From: DAOUJI01 sp965224415
Lineage (GTDB): Bacteria > Chloroflexota > Dehalococcoidia > Lucifugimonadales > JAGWBF01
Length of the DNA: 64,000 nucleotides
Assembly (NCBI GenBank): GCA_965224415.1
Contig: CBDCZB010000004.1
Span: 806,001-870,000 of the forward strand
Direction of reading: 5' to 3'
Shown here: positions 7,026-15,795 of the stretch, piece by piece
Numbering within the stretch: position 1 is the stretch's first letter
How the letters are laid out: each line of letters starts with the position of its first letter
Notes under the pieces: model-generated
Seen by the model: only the letters and a program-made list of their open reading frames with translations
Database searches by the model: none
Told to the model about the DNA's origin: nothing
Translations under genes and position numbers: made by a program

Positions 7026-8129
7026 CTACGTTATCTCGAAACTCGTCCCTAATTCATCTATATGAAGAACGTCGGTGTTAAATGGATATCGATTCTGTAT
7101 TTGGATCTCGCCATGTTTCGGCATCATATTAGGTGCCTGGATTCTCCAGAAACAACGTCCAAATAATTTATTCCTGTGTGGGTACGGTCCATTCGTGGCC
7201 TCATCAACAACCAAGCCATTCCTTCCCAAGCCAAAATCGAACTTGGCGACGAGAAACGGCTCTGTAGTTTTGTAAATTGGCTCGTATGTTCCACCTAATT
7301 CAGGATTCCACGGGTTCCAGGAAAGTTGAGAGTTTGCAACCAACGTTTTGCCTTCCTGTCGCCATTCTTTGTCGTACCACCTAACTTGACGGTTCCCCTT
7401 GAGACCGAATGGGCTTGAAGGTTCCTGATCCTTGGGAAACCAGAACAATTCAATTAACGCTGATTCCTCCACCGAATTCGAAGTATTCTGGATTCCCATA
7501 TAAATGGGTGCAACTAGAGATCCAATGTCTAGACCCGAATAGGTCGTTTCCCACCGGTCATTGAGCCCGACCACCAACTTCAAATCTGGTCCTACGTTGC
7601 GGTTCCTGGCTAGATTGATTTCGTAATGTTCCATCGGCTCAGCCTTATAGTTGAACCGTTTATAGTACCTCTTGTCTCTCCCTTGCCAGACATCTCCAAT
7701 CCCAACTGCTACCTCAACAACAAATACAACCCGGCCATCGTAGGGAACTTCCGAAACTCGAAACAGGTCGGGGCCAGGCCTTGGTTGGATGTTGCTTGTA
7801 ATCAGGTTTTCTACGGTTTCTTTGTCGATTTCTCCTCGCTGAAACCCAACATCAGGACCGCCTGGAATCGGGGCGCCACCGGTCATGTTTGGATCGGTGG
7901 TTTCAGGCACACCATACACCAACACCCCCCCGTCAGAGTTCAGGAACGATGACACGTCCTTGCTTATGTCCTCCGCCCTTTTCTGTTTGTCAACGCCACC
8001 GCCGCTCCTGCGGTTAGGCAGTAGGCTCGCCTTATCTTTATAATCGAGATAGAGGTCTTCGGGCCTCTGCTCCTCAAGCATGCGCTTGAGTTCAGCATTC
8101 CACCAATCAGCGTTATGAAACTCCGCCAT
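7026..8129 (-). CDS. AlbA_2 (Schlafen-like) DNA-binding domain protein
   Basis: The first 180 of 367 residues match the AlbA_2/AAA_4 putative nucleic-acid-binding family. Visible signatures are LYLDYKDK, the segment DISKDVSSFLNSDGGVLVYGV and later GRVVFVVEV. The remaining 190 residues (VVGLNDRWETTYSG onward) are not recognised and may be a sensor or protein-binding region. AlbA_2 proteins occur in stress, defence and regulatory settings, so a defence role is possible but unproven. I chose ATG 8129 because GGAGGTG precedes it; the longer frame to 8165 has no such site. It lies between an IS element and a NYN-domain gene, an accessory-looking patch with lower GC than the neighbouring metabolic genes. 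Confidence 0.7.
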   Translation of the reverse strand: MAEFHNADWWNAELKRMLEEQRPEDLYLDYKDKASLLPNRRSGGGVDKQKRAEDISKDVSSFLNSDGGVLVYGVPETTDPNMTGGAPIPGGPDVGFQRGEIDKETVENLITSNIQPRPGPDLFRVSEVPYDGRVVFVVEVAVGIGDVWQGRDKRYYKRFNYKAEPMEHYEINLARNRNVGPDLKLVVGLNDRWETTYSGLDIGSLVAPIYMGIQNTSNSVEESALIELFWFPKDQEPSSPFGLKGNRQVRWYDKEWRQEGKTLVANSQLSWNPWNPELGGTYEPIYKTTEPFLVAKFDFGLGRNGLVVDEATNGPYPHRNKLFGRCFWRIQAPNMMPKHGEIQIQNRYPFNTDVLHIDELGTSFEIT

Positions 8130-8435
8130 CCCATCACCTCCAATCCACCATACACGCGGTTGCAAACAACGTTACCCTTAGCGCTAACACAAATTGGGGT
8201 TCTTTGTCCATCTGATGTTGTCACAACCCCAATATCGATAACCCGGAGAGCAGCTTTGCATCCAAGGATAGCTTGACACACATATTTTCCGGACTGGCGA
8301 ACAGGTTCCGGAGCATGAATTGACAAGTGGAGTCCGGACGTTTACGGTTACATCAATGCTCCCCGTCGTCCACTTGTCGTAATGGCAGGTTGATTGGCGG
8401 GGTTGTTATTTTGTCACTGATTACGAACTGTGCCT
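8130..8435. other. Intergenic stretch between divergent AlbA_2 and NYN genes
   Basis: No convincing gene is seen in these 306 bases; the minus-strand frame across part of it has no family features. Because the flanking genes are divergent, their promoters should lie here, but I see no strong sigma-70 boxes. Confidence 0.5.
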
Positions 8436-9047
8436 ATGGACACTTCTCTGAGACTCGTATTGTTCATAGACGCACAAAACACCTACAGAGGCGCCAGGGG
8501 TAGGTTCTTCCGTAACCAGGGGCCTGCAACCGACGGACAATTCGATCCAGTTAAACTCGGCAAGTTCATAGAGTCGCGAGGCGGCCCGAACCAGAGTGTA
8601 TGTCATCTGACAGGCGTAAGAGCGTACACAGGACGCCCGGATCCGGAAAAAGACCCTACAACATACGCCGCCCACATGAAGCAATGCGCCAAATGGGAAA
8701 CGGACGGAGCGATTGTAGTGCACAGGCAACTCAGGTATCCACCGGGCTGGCCTGACGAAAGAGCACAAGAAAAGGGGATAGACGTTGCCTTGGCTATTGA
8801 CTTCGTATCTATGGCAGTGGATGGCGGCTACGACATAGGCGTAATAATGTCAACGGACACTGATTTGTTGCCTGCGCTCGAGTTCACGCTTAATCGATAT
8901 GCGGAAGTTCGCCATGTGGCAGTCGCGGCGTGGAGCGGTTCTCATATGCCCCGGCGACTGTCTATACCCGGTTCGAACATCTGGTGCCACTGGCTCGATC
9001 AGGACGACTACGACGCCGTTGCCGACCCAACCAACTACAATCGTTAA
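8436..9047 (+). CDS. NYN domain (PIN-like) putative ribonuclease
   Basis: This 203-residue protein has the NYN/LabA-type PIN-like fold. The acidic signature residues are in LFIDAQN (near residue 10), KGIDVALAIDFVSMAV (near 114) and GVIMSTDTDLLPALEF (near 137), the pattern of a metal-dependent RNase active site. NYN proteins cleave RNA or act in regulation. It is transcribed away from the AlbA_2 gene, and the pair may form a small accessory or defence unit. The start is taken at ATG 8436; a GTG two codons earlier is also possible and no clear ribosome site distinguishes them. Confidence 0.8.
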   Translation: MDTSLRLVLFIDAQNTYRGARGRFFRNQGPATDGQFDPVKLGKFIESRGGPNQSVCHLTGVRAYTGRPDPEKDPTTYAAHMKQCAKWETDGAIVVHRQLRYPPGWPDERAQEKGIDVALAIDFVSMAVDGGYDIGVIMSTDTDLLPALEFTLNRYAEVRHVAVAAWSGSHMPRRLSIPGSNIWCHWLDQDDYDAVADPTNYNR

Positions 9048-9073
9048 GGTCGGACGGAGGCTGACACCCCCGG

Positions 9074-9835
9074 CTACCAGGCGACGGCGCCGCCGTCGAC
9101 TACCAGGTCTGCCCCGGTGACGTAGGCGGACTCCTCGGAGGCCAGGAAGACTACGCAGGCGGCTATCTCGTCCATGCCGCCCAGCCGCTCCATCGGGATT
9201 TTCCCGAGCCTGAACCTCAAGGCTTCTTCATCGCCAGCCACCGACGCAAGCCACCTCTCGTTGTGCAGGGAGCCTGCGTGGATGATGTTGCTGCGTATGG
9301 ACTCCCTGGCGTGGTTCACAGCGATCTGCTTACTGAAACTGGCCAGACCGGCGTTGGCGGCGCTGTAGGCCGCGGAGGCGTAGGCGCGCGCGATTAGCCC
9401 GGTTATCGAGCCTATGTTTATGACCGAGCCGCGCCCCGCTCTTCTCATGGCCGGCAGGCAGTTTTTGAGGCCCAGGAAGGCGCCCTTCACCTTGGTGTTC
9501 ATGATGGTGTCCCACAGCTCTTCCGGCATGTTGTCTATTTCGGACCTGCCGCCCACACCCGCATTGTTCACCAGCACGTCCACCCGCCCGAACGCCGCTT
9601 CAGCCGCTTCCACGGCAGCTTTCCAGTCGTGGGCTTGAGCAACGTCAAGCCGGACGTTGAGCGCGCGGCTGCCCTGCTCTTTAAGCTCCGCTTCCAGTCC
9701 CTGGGAGACTTCATCGAGCCTGCGGCCTCCGAAGGCCACCGCTGCGCCTTCCAACGCCAAGACGCGGGTGATTATCTCGCCTAGTCCCCTGGCGCCGCCG
9801 GAGACTATGGCCGCTTTCCCGTCTAATCTGCCCAT
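9074..9835 (-). CDS. SDR-family oxidoreductase lacking the catalytic lysine
   Basis: This 253-residue short-chain dehydrogenase/reductase has the cofactor loop SGGARGLGE (residues 12-20), NNAG (90-93), the catalytic Ser143 in INIGS and Tyr157 in AAYSAAN. The YxxxK lysine is replaced by Asn161 (codon AAC), which is unusual because Lys lowers the Tyr pKa and positions the nicotinamide ribose. The C-terminal region ending YVTGADLVVDGGAVAW is classical. It may have low activity, a changed reaction or a non-enzymatic role. I started at ATG 9835 (MGRLDGK), the normal SDR beginning, rather than the longer frame to 9901. It is divergent from the flavin oxidoreductase gene that follows. Confidence 0.85.
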   Translation of the reverse strand: MGRLDGKAAIVSGGARGLGEIITRVLALEGAAVAFGGRRLDEVSQGLEAELKEQGSRALNVRLDVAQAHDWKAAVEAAEAAFGRVDVLVNNAGVGGRSEIDNMPEELWDTIMNTKVKGAFLGLKNCLPAMRRAGRGSVINIGSITGLIARAYASAAYSAANAGLASFSKQIAVNHARESIRSNIIHAGSLHNERWLASVAGDEEALRFRLGKIPMERLGGMDEIAACVVFLASEESAYVTGADLVVDGGAVAW

Positions 9836-10014
9836 ACTGCCCGTCCAAGTCCTTAGATATAGGGTTCGGAGGAGATTATACGACAAGTGTGTGCGGGTCA
9901 ACGGAAGTTATGTCCATTCCGGCGCTGATATTTCCCGTTCCTTTTGTTATACTTCCACCAAAATGCCGGTCTCAGGACTCACGGCAACAAAATACTGAAC
10001 CAGGGGGGAATCCG

Positions 10015-11208
10015 ATGGTAGACCAACTAAAGCGCCCCACCGACCAGGTGGAGGTCTTCTTCTTCACCGAGCAGCCGAACGGGTACGTCAAAAACGAGGA
10101 CCTGGAGAAATTCACGGCCACCCGCATGGAGTTCCCCAACACCTATTTCGATCCAGAGAAGGCCCACCAACTCTACAACCAATACCACGAGATTTACGCC
10201 CTGGTGGACGAGGTGGGGTTCGACGGCATCATGACCAACGAACACCACATGGCCTACTGGTGCATGAAGCCGTCCATCAACCTGGACGGGGCCGTCATCG
10301 CCAAGGTCACCAAGAACGTGAAAATAGCCCTGCTGGGCAACGTCATCGGGCTGAACGACCCTGTGAGGTTGGCCGAGGAGATAGCAATGCTGGACTGCTA
10401 CTCCGGCGGCCGCATCATATCGGGGTTCGTCCGGGGAAGCGCGACGGAGACCCTCCAGTCGGGCCTCACCCCCGCCGAGAACCGGGACAGGTTCGAAGAG
10501 GCCCACGACTTGATCCTGAAGTGTTGGACCGAGCCCGGCCCCTTCCGCTTCGAAGGCAAGCACTATGACCGGAGGATGATAAACCCCTGGGTGCTCCCCA
10601 TGCAGAAGCCCCACCCGGACATCTGGTTCCCCGGCACGGCAAGTCCTGAGAGCGTTGTATGGGCCGCTGAGCACGGTTACCCCTACATGAACCTCCAGAT
10701 AATCCGGGGACAGACCGAGTGGCTGAAGGAGCTTTACATCCAAACGGCCAAGGAAGCAGGCTACACACCCGGCCCCGGCAACTTCGGCGGCAACGTGAAG
10801 GTCTTCTGCGCCGACACCGACGAGAAGGCCCACGAGATAGGCCGGGCGTACATGTGGAACGACGTGCACATGTTCAAGGGACCCCAGGAGCACAACGACC
10901 CGCCGGGATACCGGTCGCGGGCGGGCATAGAGGTGCTGAGGGCTCAACCCGGTGGAGCAGGCTTGAGGTACGGCGGGCAGCGCAAGACCTATGAAAGCCT
11001 CCAGGAATGGGGCAGCATAGTGGTCGGCAACCCCGACACCTGTATCGCCAAGCTGGCCGACCTGATAGACGGCGTGAACCCCGGGTACGTTTCCATCTAT
11101 GGACTGGAAGGAGACATGCCCCACGAGGACGTCGTGCGCTCCGTCCAGCTTATAGGCACGGAAGTCATCCCCGCCCTCAAGGAGATCAAGCTCCAACCCT
11201 ACGAATAG
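10015..11208 (+). CDS. LLM-class flavin-dependent oxidoreductase, paralogue A
   Basis: This is a 397-residue luciferase-like enzyme starting MVDQLKRP, with a GGGGGAAT ribosome site. Family features are EVGFDGIMTNEHH near residue 70, ALLGNVIGLNDPVRLAEEIAML, and GGRIISGFVRGSATE near residue 140. It is very similar along its length to the gene at 16122-17315, which has the same start, the same length and the same end (K.PYE), so the two are recent or maintained duplicates. It should use reduced flavin or F420; the substrate is unknown. The last codons and stop recur 395 bp downstream at 11576-11604. Confidence 0.88.
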   Translation: MVDQLKRPTDQVEVFFFTEQPNGYVKNEDLEKFTATRMEFPNTYFDPEKAHQLYNQYHEIYALVDEVGFDGIMTNEHHMAYWCMKPSINLDGAVIAKVTKNVKIALLGNVIGLNDPVRLAEEIAMLDCYSGGRIISGFVRGSATETLQSGLTPAENRDRFEEAHDLILKCWTEPGPFRFEGKHYDRRMINPWVLPMQKPHPDIWFPGTASPESVVWAAEHGYPYMNLQIIRGQTEWLKELYIQTAKEAGYTPGPGNFGGNVKVFCADTDEKAHEIGRAYMWNDVHMFKGPQEHNDPPGYRSRAGIEVLRAQPGGAGLRYGGQRKTYESLQEWGSIVVGNPDTCIAKLADLIDGVNPGYVSIYGLEGDMPHEDVVRSVQLIGTEVIPALKEIKLQPYE

Positions 11209-11209
11209 C
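11181..11209. repeat. Direct repeat copy 1: 3' end of flavin oxidoreductase A
   Basis: These 29 bp encode the final residues EIKLQPYE and the stop. They match 11576-11604 at 28 of 29 positions, and the only change is GAG/GAA (synonymous). Weaker similarity extends about 13 bp further left. Confidence 0.85.
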
Positions 11210-11304
11210 TGGGGCCCGCATCCGAACCGCCGCCTCGTCTCCAAGCCCGCCGGAGGGGAGCGGCTATGGGGCACCTGGCGCCTTACATAGAGGAGAATGC
11301 AACG

Positions 11305-11529
11305 ATGACCGCCAAGAGTTCGGAAGTCATCTTCGAGGTCATCGAAGACGAAAACGACGGCGGATACTCGGCCAGTGCGCTTGGGTACGGCATCCACACT
11401 GGCGGCGAAACAATCGAGGAACTTCGTCAAAACGTCAGGGAAGCCGTCGATTGCTACTTCGACGCGACGATGGAACGACCCGCGTTGATTCGCCTTCACT
11501 TCGTACGAGACGAAGTCTTTGCACTGTGA
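11305..11529 (+). CDS. HicB-like antitoxin
   Basis: This is a 74-residue HicB-type partial-RNase-H fold protein. The pattern VIFEVIEDENDGGYSASALGYGIHTGGETIEELRQNVREAV is the usual strand-strand-strand-helix of HicB, followed by a DATMERP segment. No clear DNA-binding C-terminal domain is present. The ATG at 11305 is preceded by GAGGAGA at eight bases. A HicA-like start overlaps its stop codon but is cut short, so this antitoxin appears to be an orphan left in an islet between two copies of the preceding gene's 3' end. Confidence 0.72.
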   Translation: MTAKSSEVIFEVIEDENDGGYSASALGYGIHTGGETIEELRQNVREAVDCYFDATMERPALIRLHFVRDEVFAL

Positions 11530-11603
11530 GGCTTCCGCGCAATCTGCACAGTGCTAAAGCTATCCCCGTCTTTACGGAAATCAAGCTCCAACCCTACGAA
11601 TAG
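11526..11603 (+). pseudogene. Truncated HicA-like toxin start fused to oxidoreductase tail
   Basis: A GTG overlapping the HicB stop opens the frame VRLPRNLHSAKAI, which resembles HicA N-termini (.RLPR.LSG.E). After about a dozen codons it passes into PVFTEIKLQPYE and stop, i.e. the duplicated end of the flavin oxidoreductase. The RNA-binding and catalytic His region of HicA is missing, so no toxin can be made. The junction marks where the islet meets its right repeat. Confidence 0.5.
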
Positions 11604-11604
11604 C
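11576..11604. repeat. Direct repeat copy 2: orphan tail of a flavin oxidoreductase
   Basis: This is the displaced partner of 11181-11209. Similarity seems to start slightly earlier, with AIPVFTEIK here against VIPALKEIK in copy 1. The copy may therefore come from a diverged allele or paralogue rather than a simple target-site duplication. Confidence 0.8.
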
Positions 11605-11653
11605 GGGCGCCGGGCGCATCCCGAAATTGACGCTGGCGAGTGACACCTGCCTT

Positions 11654-11682
11654 TTGGCAGGGCGGGTGGCGTGGGATATAAT
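11654..11682 (+). promoter_or_regulatory. Sigma-70-type promoter of the interrupted methylase gene
   Basis: TTGGCA (11654-11659) and TATAAT (11677-11682) are separated by 17 bp. The methylase start codon lies only eight bases after the -10 box, so the transcript would be leaderless or nearly so. The IS630 element inserted 20 bp into the gene now separates this promoter from most of the coding sequence. Confidence 0.65.
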
Positions 11683-11689
11683 CCCCCCA

Positions 11690-11708
11690 TGCCCCGCCAC
11701 ACAGAACC
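11690..11708 (+). pseudogene. 5' fragment of the DNA methylase gene
   Basis: ATG 11690 opens MPRHTEP, then the IS630 interrupts at CTAG. Removing the element and one target copy joins this in frame to SANNDLADLMRPILP and the long frame that follows at 12936. It is therefore the detached start of the methylase. Confidence 0.75.
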
Positions 11709-11710
11709 TA

Positions 11711-12932
11711 GTATTCGGCCAATCTGGCATTGTCAGTTAGTACGTGAGCCCAGACAGGATGCTACCTTGGGGATAGACGAAGGGTTGTGGGATGTGAGGT
11801 GGTCATGGTGCAGGAGAAGTACGGAGTCCGGCTGGCAACACAGGAAAAGGGACGGCTCAGGAAGATGATCAGGGCTGGGAGGAGTTCCGCACAGGCGATT
11901 ACCCGGGCCCGCATCCTGATCAAGATAGATGAGGGCTGGACCGCCCCCCAGGTGGCCACCGCACTGGACGTGTCGGAGCGGACCGTGTTCCGCACCAAGC
12001 GGCGGTATGCCGAGGAAGGACTGGACGAGGTGCTGAGGCACCATAACCAGGTCAACCGGCCCAGAAAGGTGGATGAAAGGGTGGAGGCCCACCTGATAGC
12101 CTTGGCCTGCAGCCCGGTGCCCGACGGTCATGACCACTGGACCATGCGGGCCCTGGCGGGCAAGGTGGTGGAGTTGGGATTGGTGGAGTCTTTATCTCCC
12201 GAGACGGTCCGCCTGCGGCTAAAAAAAACACGCTCAAGCCGTGGCTCAAGAAACAATGGTGCATCCCCAAGGTAGGTGGAGAGTTCGTGGCGGCCATGGA
12301 GGACGTGCTGGATCTCTACGCCGAGCCCTACGATCCGCAGAGGCCGGTGGTCTGCTTTGACGAGACCTCCACCCAGTTGCTGGCCGACGTGAGGGAACCG
12401 CTGCCGGCAAAGCCTGGGAGGCCGAGGCGTGAGGACTACAAATACCAGCGGGGAGGGACGCGCAACCTGTTCCTCACCTGTGAGCCTCGCCGGGGCTGGC
12501 GCCACGTGGCGATAACCCGGCAACGCACCATGCAGGACTTCGCTCAGCAGATGCGGTGGCTGGTGGATGAGGCCTACCCCGATGTCCCGGTGATTCGGCT
12601 GGTTCTCGACAATCTGAACACGCATCGGATGGCCTCGCTTTACGAGACTTTCCCGGCGGCCGAGGCCCGGCGCATCGCCAAGCGGCTGGAGTTGCACCAC
12701 ACTCCCAAGCACGGAAGCTGGCTGAATATGGCGGAGATCGAGTTCAGCGTGCTGGCCCGGGCCTGCCTGCGCGGACGCAACGGAGATGAGGACAGCCTGG
12801 AAAGAGCCGTCAGCGCCTGCGTGTCAGAGCGGAACGCGATAGGAGCTACCATTAACTGGCGGTTCACTGCCCAAGACGCCAGACGCAAACTCCATCGCCT
12901 CTATCCCTGCCAATCCTGATTTGGTTCAGTAC
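11711..12932 (+). mobile_element. IS630-family insertion sequence, copy 1 (intact frame-shifted transposase)
   Basis: The element is 1222 bp with imperfect terminal inverted repeats starting GTA(T/C)T. It is flanked by TA duplications within CTAG (11708-11711 and 12932-12935). It has the same length as the second IS630 at 43309-44530. It split the DNA methylase gene after codon 7. Confidence 0.88.
11805..12919 (+). CDS. IS630-family transposase (-1 frameshift)
   Basis: The first frame (11805-12275) carries the helix-turn-helix region (APQVATALDVSERTVFRTKRRY). The second (to 12919) carries the DDE domain: CFDETSTQ (Asp), VLDNLNTH (Asp) and NMAEIEFS (Glu). They join by a -1 slip on eight A residues near 12222, giving KKNTLKPWLKKQW instead of the dead-end frame. 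All catalytic residues are present, so it may be active and could mobilise the second copy. Confidence 0.88.
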
Positions 12933-12957
12933 TAGCGCCAACAACGACCTCGCCGAC

Positions 12958-15795
12958 TTGATGCGGCCCATCCTCCCGGCCTGGGACGTGAGGTCGGAGA
13001 ACACCCAGGTCATCAGCGGACGGCCCGGTCTCCAACCCGACATCCTGATTACGGCTCAGGGCCGTTCACCAGTTGTGATAGAAGCGGAATACATGCCTGC
13101 CCATACAGCGGAGGCGGAAGCCAAGTCCCGCCTAGGCCTGTCCGTCACGGTCCATCCCCGTTCCATAGAGGGAACCATCGCCCTACGCTACCCAGAGGAA
13201 GTCAGCGACGCCGACGACCTCCAGGCCGCCCTCAACAGCGCCCGTCTCTCCTACTGCGTTTTTACGGTAGACAAGTACAGTCGGACCCCGACGCCGGAAA
13301 TCCAAAGCATTGCACGGTTTCCCGAGTCGGGGTGGCTCGAAGGTACTGTAGTTGACCTGGCCGACATCATCCGCCTGGTGTCTATCCCCCAACTGGCTGT
13401 GGACAGGGCGGCTGACGCCTTGGAGGGCGGCATTGAACGGGCGGCGGTGGAGCTGGACGAGTTGGCCAAGTCGCGGCCCGGCGTCACCGCCGCGATCGCT
13501 CGACTGTTGGGTATGGGCAACGTGCCCCAGACCCGCCGCATGGCCGGCGCCATCATTGCCAACGCCCTTGTGTTTCACGAGCGCATCGCCGGAATGCACG
13601 AGGGAATAAAACCGCCGCGGATGGTGTGTGGGCCTGACGTCGCCAATCCCCAGAACGAGACACTGGTTGCATGGACCGAAATCCTGGAAGTCAACTACTG
13701 GCCCATTTTCGCCATCGGCAAGGACATTCTCCAACAGCTTCCGGCGGCCAGCGCCGCCAACATCCTTAGGACAGTTCAGTACACGGTTGGTGAAGTGAAC
13801 GCGGCAGGCATCAACAACGCCCACGACCTGACCGGACGCATCTTCCAGCGGCTCATCGCTGACCGCAAGTATTTGGCCACCTTCTACACCCTGCCCGCCT
13901 CGGCTGCGCTGCTGGCCCGGCTGGCGGTGTCCAAAATCAAGGGTGTGGACTGGAGCGACGCAGAGGCCATAGGCAAGCTGCGGATTGCCGACTTCGCGTG
14001 CGGCACAGGCGCCCTTCTTGCCGCAGTCTACGAGCAGATAGCCACCCTCTACGAACGCGCCGGAGGCGACCCGGCGAAACTGCATCAGGTGATGATGGAA
14101 GAGGCGCTCTTCGGCTGCGATGTGATGCCCTCGGCAATCCACATCACAGGCTCAACCCTGTCGGGGGGCCAGCCGGCAGTACAATTCTTTCGATCCCGGC
14201 TCTACACCCTTCCCTACGGACGACAGCGGGACCTCAGCGTCTCCGTCGGCTCTCTGGAGCTGTTGCAGTCCTCGGCGACGGGGGTCTTGTTCAACAGCAG
14301 CGACCCTGCCTTACGCACCAGCAGCATCGGTGAGGAGACCGCCGCCTACGTCATCGCAGACGTTCCCGACGAGGGCTTCGACCTGGTGATAATGAACCCT
14401 CCGTTCACCAGCAACACCAAACACAGGGATGCCGACGAGGGGATTCTAAATGCCGCTTTTGCCGCCTTTGATACCACTGAAGAAGACCAGTCCAGAATGG
14501 CGAATCGTCTTAAGCAGCTTGCCGCGGACACTTGTTACCACGGCCATGCCGGGGAGAGTTCTGTATTCGCGGCCCTCGCCGACAAGAAACTACGCCCCAA
14601 CGGCGTTATCGCGTTGGTGCTGCCCTTCACGGCAATCAACGGAGCTTCGTGGTCGAGGTTCAGGGAACTTATTGCCACACAATATAACGACGTTACGATT
14701 GTAAGCATCGCGGCCAATGGACACGACATGTCCTTTTCATCGGACACCGGTATGGCAGAGTGTCTTATCATAGGCCGCAAAATAGGCCCGACTGAAAAGC
14801 CTGTCTACCGCGGGAACTTCGTTTCTTTACAAGACAGGCCGTCAAATTTTGCCGATGCTCAAGAACTTTCAAAGGCCTTTCTGTCTGCCGTGGAAACACG
14901 TCGCTTGGAAGACGGGCCTTATGGAGGCATACCCATCTATAGCGGAGACGCCTTGGCAGGAGAGTTGCTGGACGCTCCCATCGACAGGTACGACGCCGGA
15001 TGGAGCGCCGCCCGAATTCGGGACGCCTCAGTAGCCCAGACCGCGTATTCGCTGTATTCCGGAAAGCTTTGGCTGCCTGCGGAACCGGTAGCCCATGCCA
15101 TGCCTGTAGCGCAGTTGAGCCAGGTCGGGCAGCGGGGACTGGATTCTCAGTTATTCATTAGCTCTGCCCACAAAGGTCCCTTCACCAAGGCGCCGCCCAG
15201 CCCCACCGCCACCTATCCCGCACTGTGGAACCACGACGCCAAGAATGAAACGCGAATGGTCTGTGCCCCTGACTCTCAATTGTTGGTCAGGCCCGGAATG
15301 GAGGCCAAGTCCGCCGAGGTCTGGACTACCGCCAGCCGCATCCATATCAACCGTGATTTCACTTTCGGTTCACAGACTCTCGCTATTGCATTTACTGAAC
15401 TAAGGTCTATAGGTGGCCGAGTATGGCCCAACGTGATTTTCAGCGACGACAGATTCGAGTACGCCTTTATGATATGGGGAAACAGCACGTTAGGGCTCCT
15501 GAGCTACTGGTGGCACGCCAGCCGGCAGCAATCGAGTAAGGCTGGAATGACCATCCGCTCAGCCGAATCCCTGCCCGTGTTGGACCTTCGCGCCTTGAGC
15601 GACGAACAGTTAGCGACGGCCAGGGAGATATTCGAGGAGTTCCGGGACAAGGAACTGATGCCCGCCTACCTGACCGATGCCGACCCCAACCGTGCTCTGC
15701 TCGACCGCCGGGTGGTCTGCGACCTGCTGGGTTTCGATGAAAGCGTCTATGAAGGCGTCAGGCGGCTGGCCGCCAAGTGGTGCGCCGAACCGTGA
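12958..15795 (+). CDS. N6-adenine DNA methylase, 5' end separated by IS630
   Basis: The frame gives about 945 residues. SAM motif I is IADFACGTGALLAAVY (near residue 345) and catalytic motif IV is VIMNPPFTSN (near 480), typical of N6-adenine DNA methylases of the Eco57I/type IIG kind. The N-terminus (PDILITAQG, VVIEAEY) resembles a PD-(D/E)xK nuclease strand pair but has E-x-E rather than E-x-K, so cleavage is uncertain. The C-terminal half is probably target recognition. It would modify DNA in a restriction or phage-defence setting; no separate nuclease gene adjoins. The IS630 removed its promoter and first seven codons, so expression would need a start at TTG 12958 or ATG 12961 and a promoter within the IS. 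It sits between two paralogous flavin oxidoreductases. Confidence 0.8.
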   Translation: MMRPILPAWDVRSENTQVISGRPGLQPDILITAQGRSPVVIEAEYMPAHTAEAEAKSRLGLSVTVHPRSIEGTIALRYPEEVSDADDLQAALNSARLSYCVFTVDKYSRTPTPEIQSIARFPESGWLEGTVVDLADIIRLVSIPQLAVDRAADALEGGIERAAVELDELAKSRPGVTAAIARLLGMGNVPQTRRMAGAIIANALVFHERIAGMHEGIKPPRMVCGPDVANPQNETLVAWTEILEVNYWPIFAIGKDILQQLPAASAANILRTVQYTVGEVNAAGINNAHDLTGRIFQRLIADRKYLATFYTLPASAALLARLAVSKIKGVDWSDAEAIGKLRIADFACGTGALLAAVYEQIATLYERAGGDPAKLHQVMMEEALFGCDVMPSAIHITGSTLSGGQPAVQFFRSRLYTLPYGRQRDLSVSVGSLELLQSSATGVLFNSSDPALRTSSIGEETAAYVIADVPDEGFDLVIMNPPFTSNTKHRDADEGILNAAFAAFDTTEEDQSRMANRLKQLAADTCYHGHAGESSVFAALADKKLRPNGVIALVLPFTAINGASWSRFRELIATQYNDVTIVSIAANGHDMSFSSDTGMAECLIIGRKIGPTEKPVYRGNFVSLQDRPSNFADAQELSKAFLSAVETRRLEDGPYGGIPIYSGDALAGELLDAPIDRYDAGWSAARIRDASVAQTAYSLYSGKLWLPAEPVAHAMPVAQLSQVGQRGLDSQLFISSAHKGPFTKAPPSPTATYPALWNHDAKNETRMVCAPDSQLLVRPGMEAKSAEVWTTASRIHINRDFTFGSQTLAIAFTELRSIGGRVWPNVIFSDDRFEYAFMIWGNSTLGLLSYWWHASRQQSSKAGMTIRSAESLPVLDLRALSDEQLATAREIFEEFRDKELMPAYLTDADPNRALLDRRVVCDLLGFDESVYEGVRRLAAKWCAEP

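Noticed and set aside
10027..11499. Very long minus-strand frame (490 codons) opposite the flavin oxidoreductase
   Set aside because: It mirrors the codon bias of the real gene on the other strand and has no family features. Similar antisense frames occur opposite most high-GC genes here.
11627..11682. TTGACG at 11627 as the -35 box of the TATAAT at 11677
   Set aside because: The spacing is 44 bp. TTGGCA at 11654 gives a proper 17-bp spacer instead.
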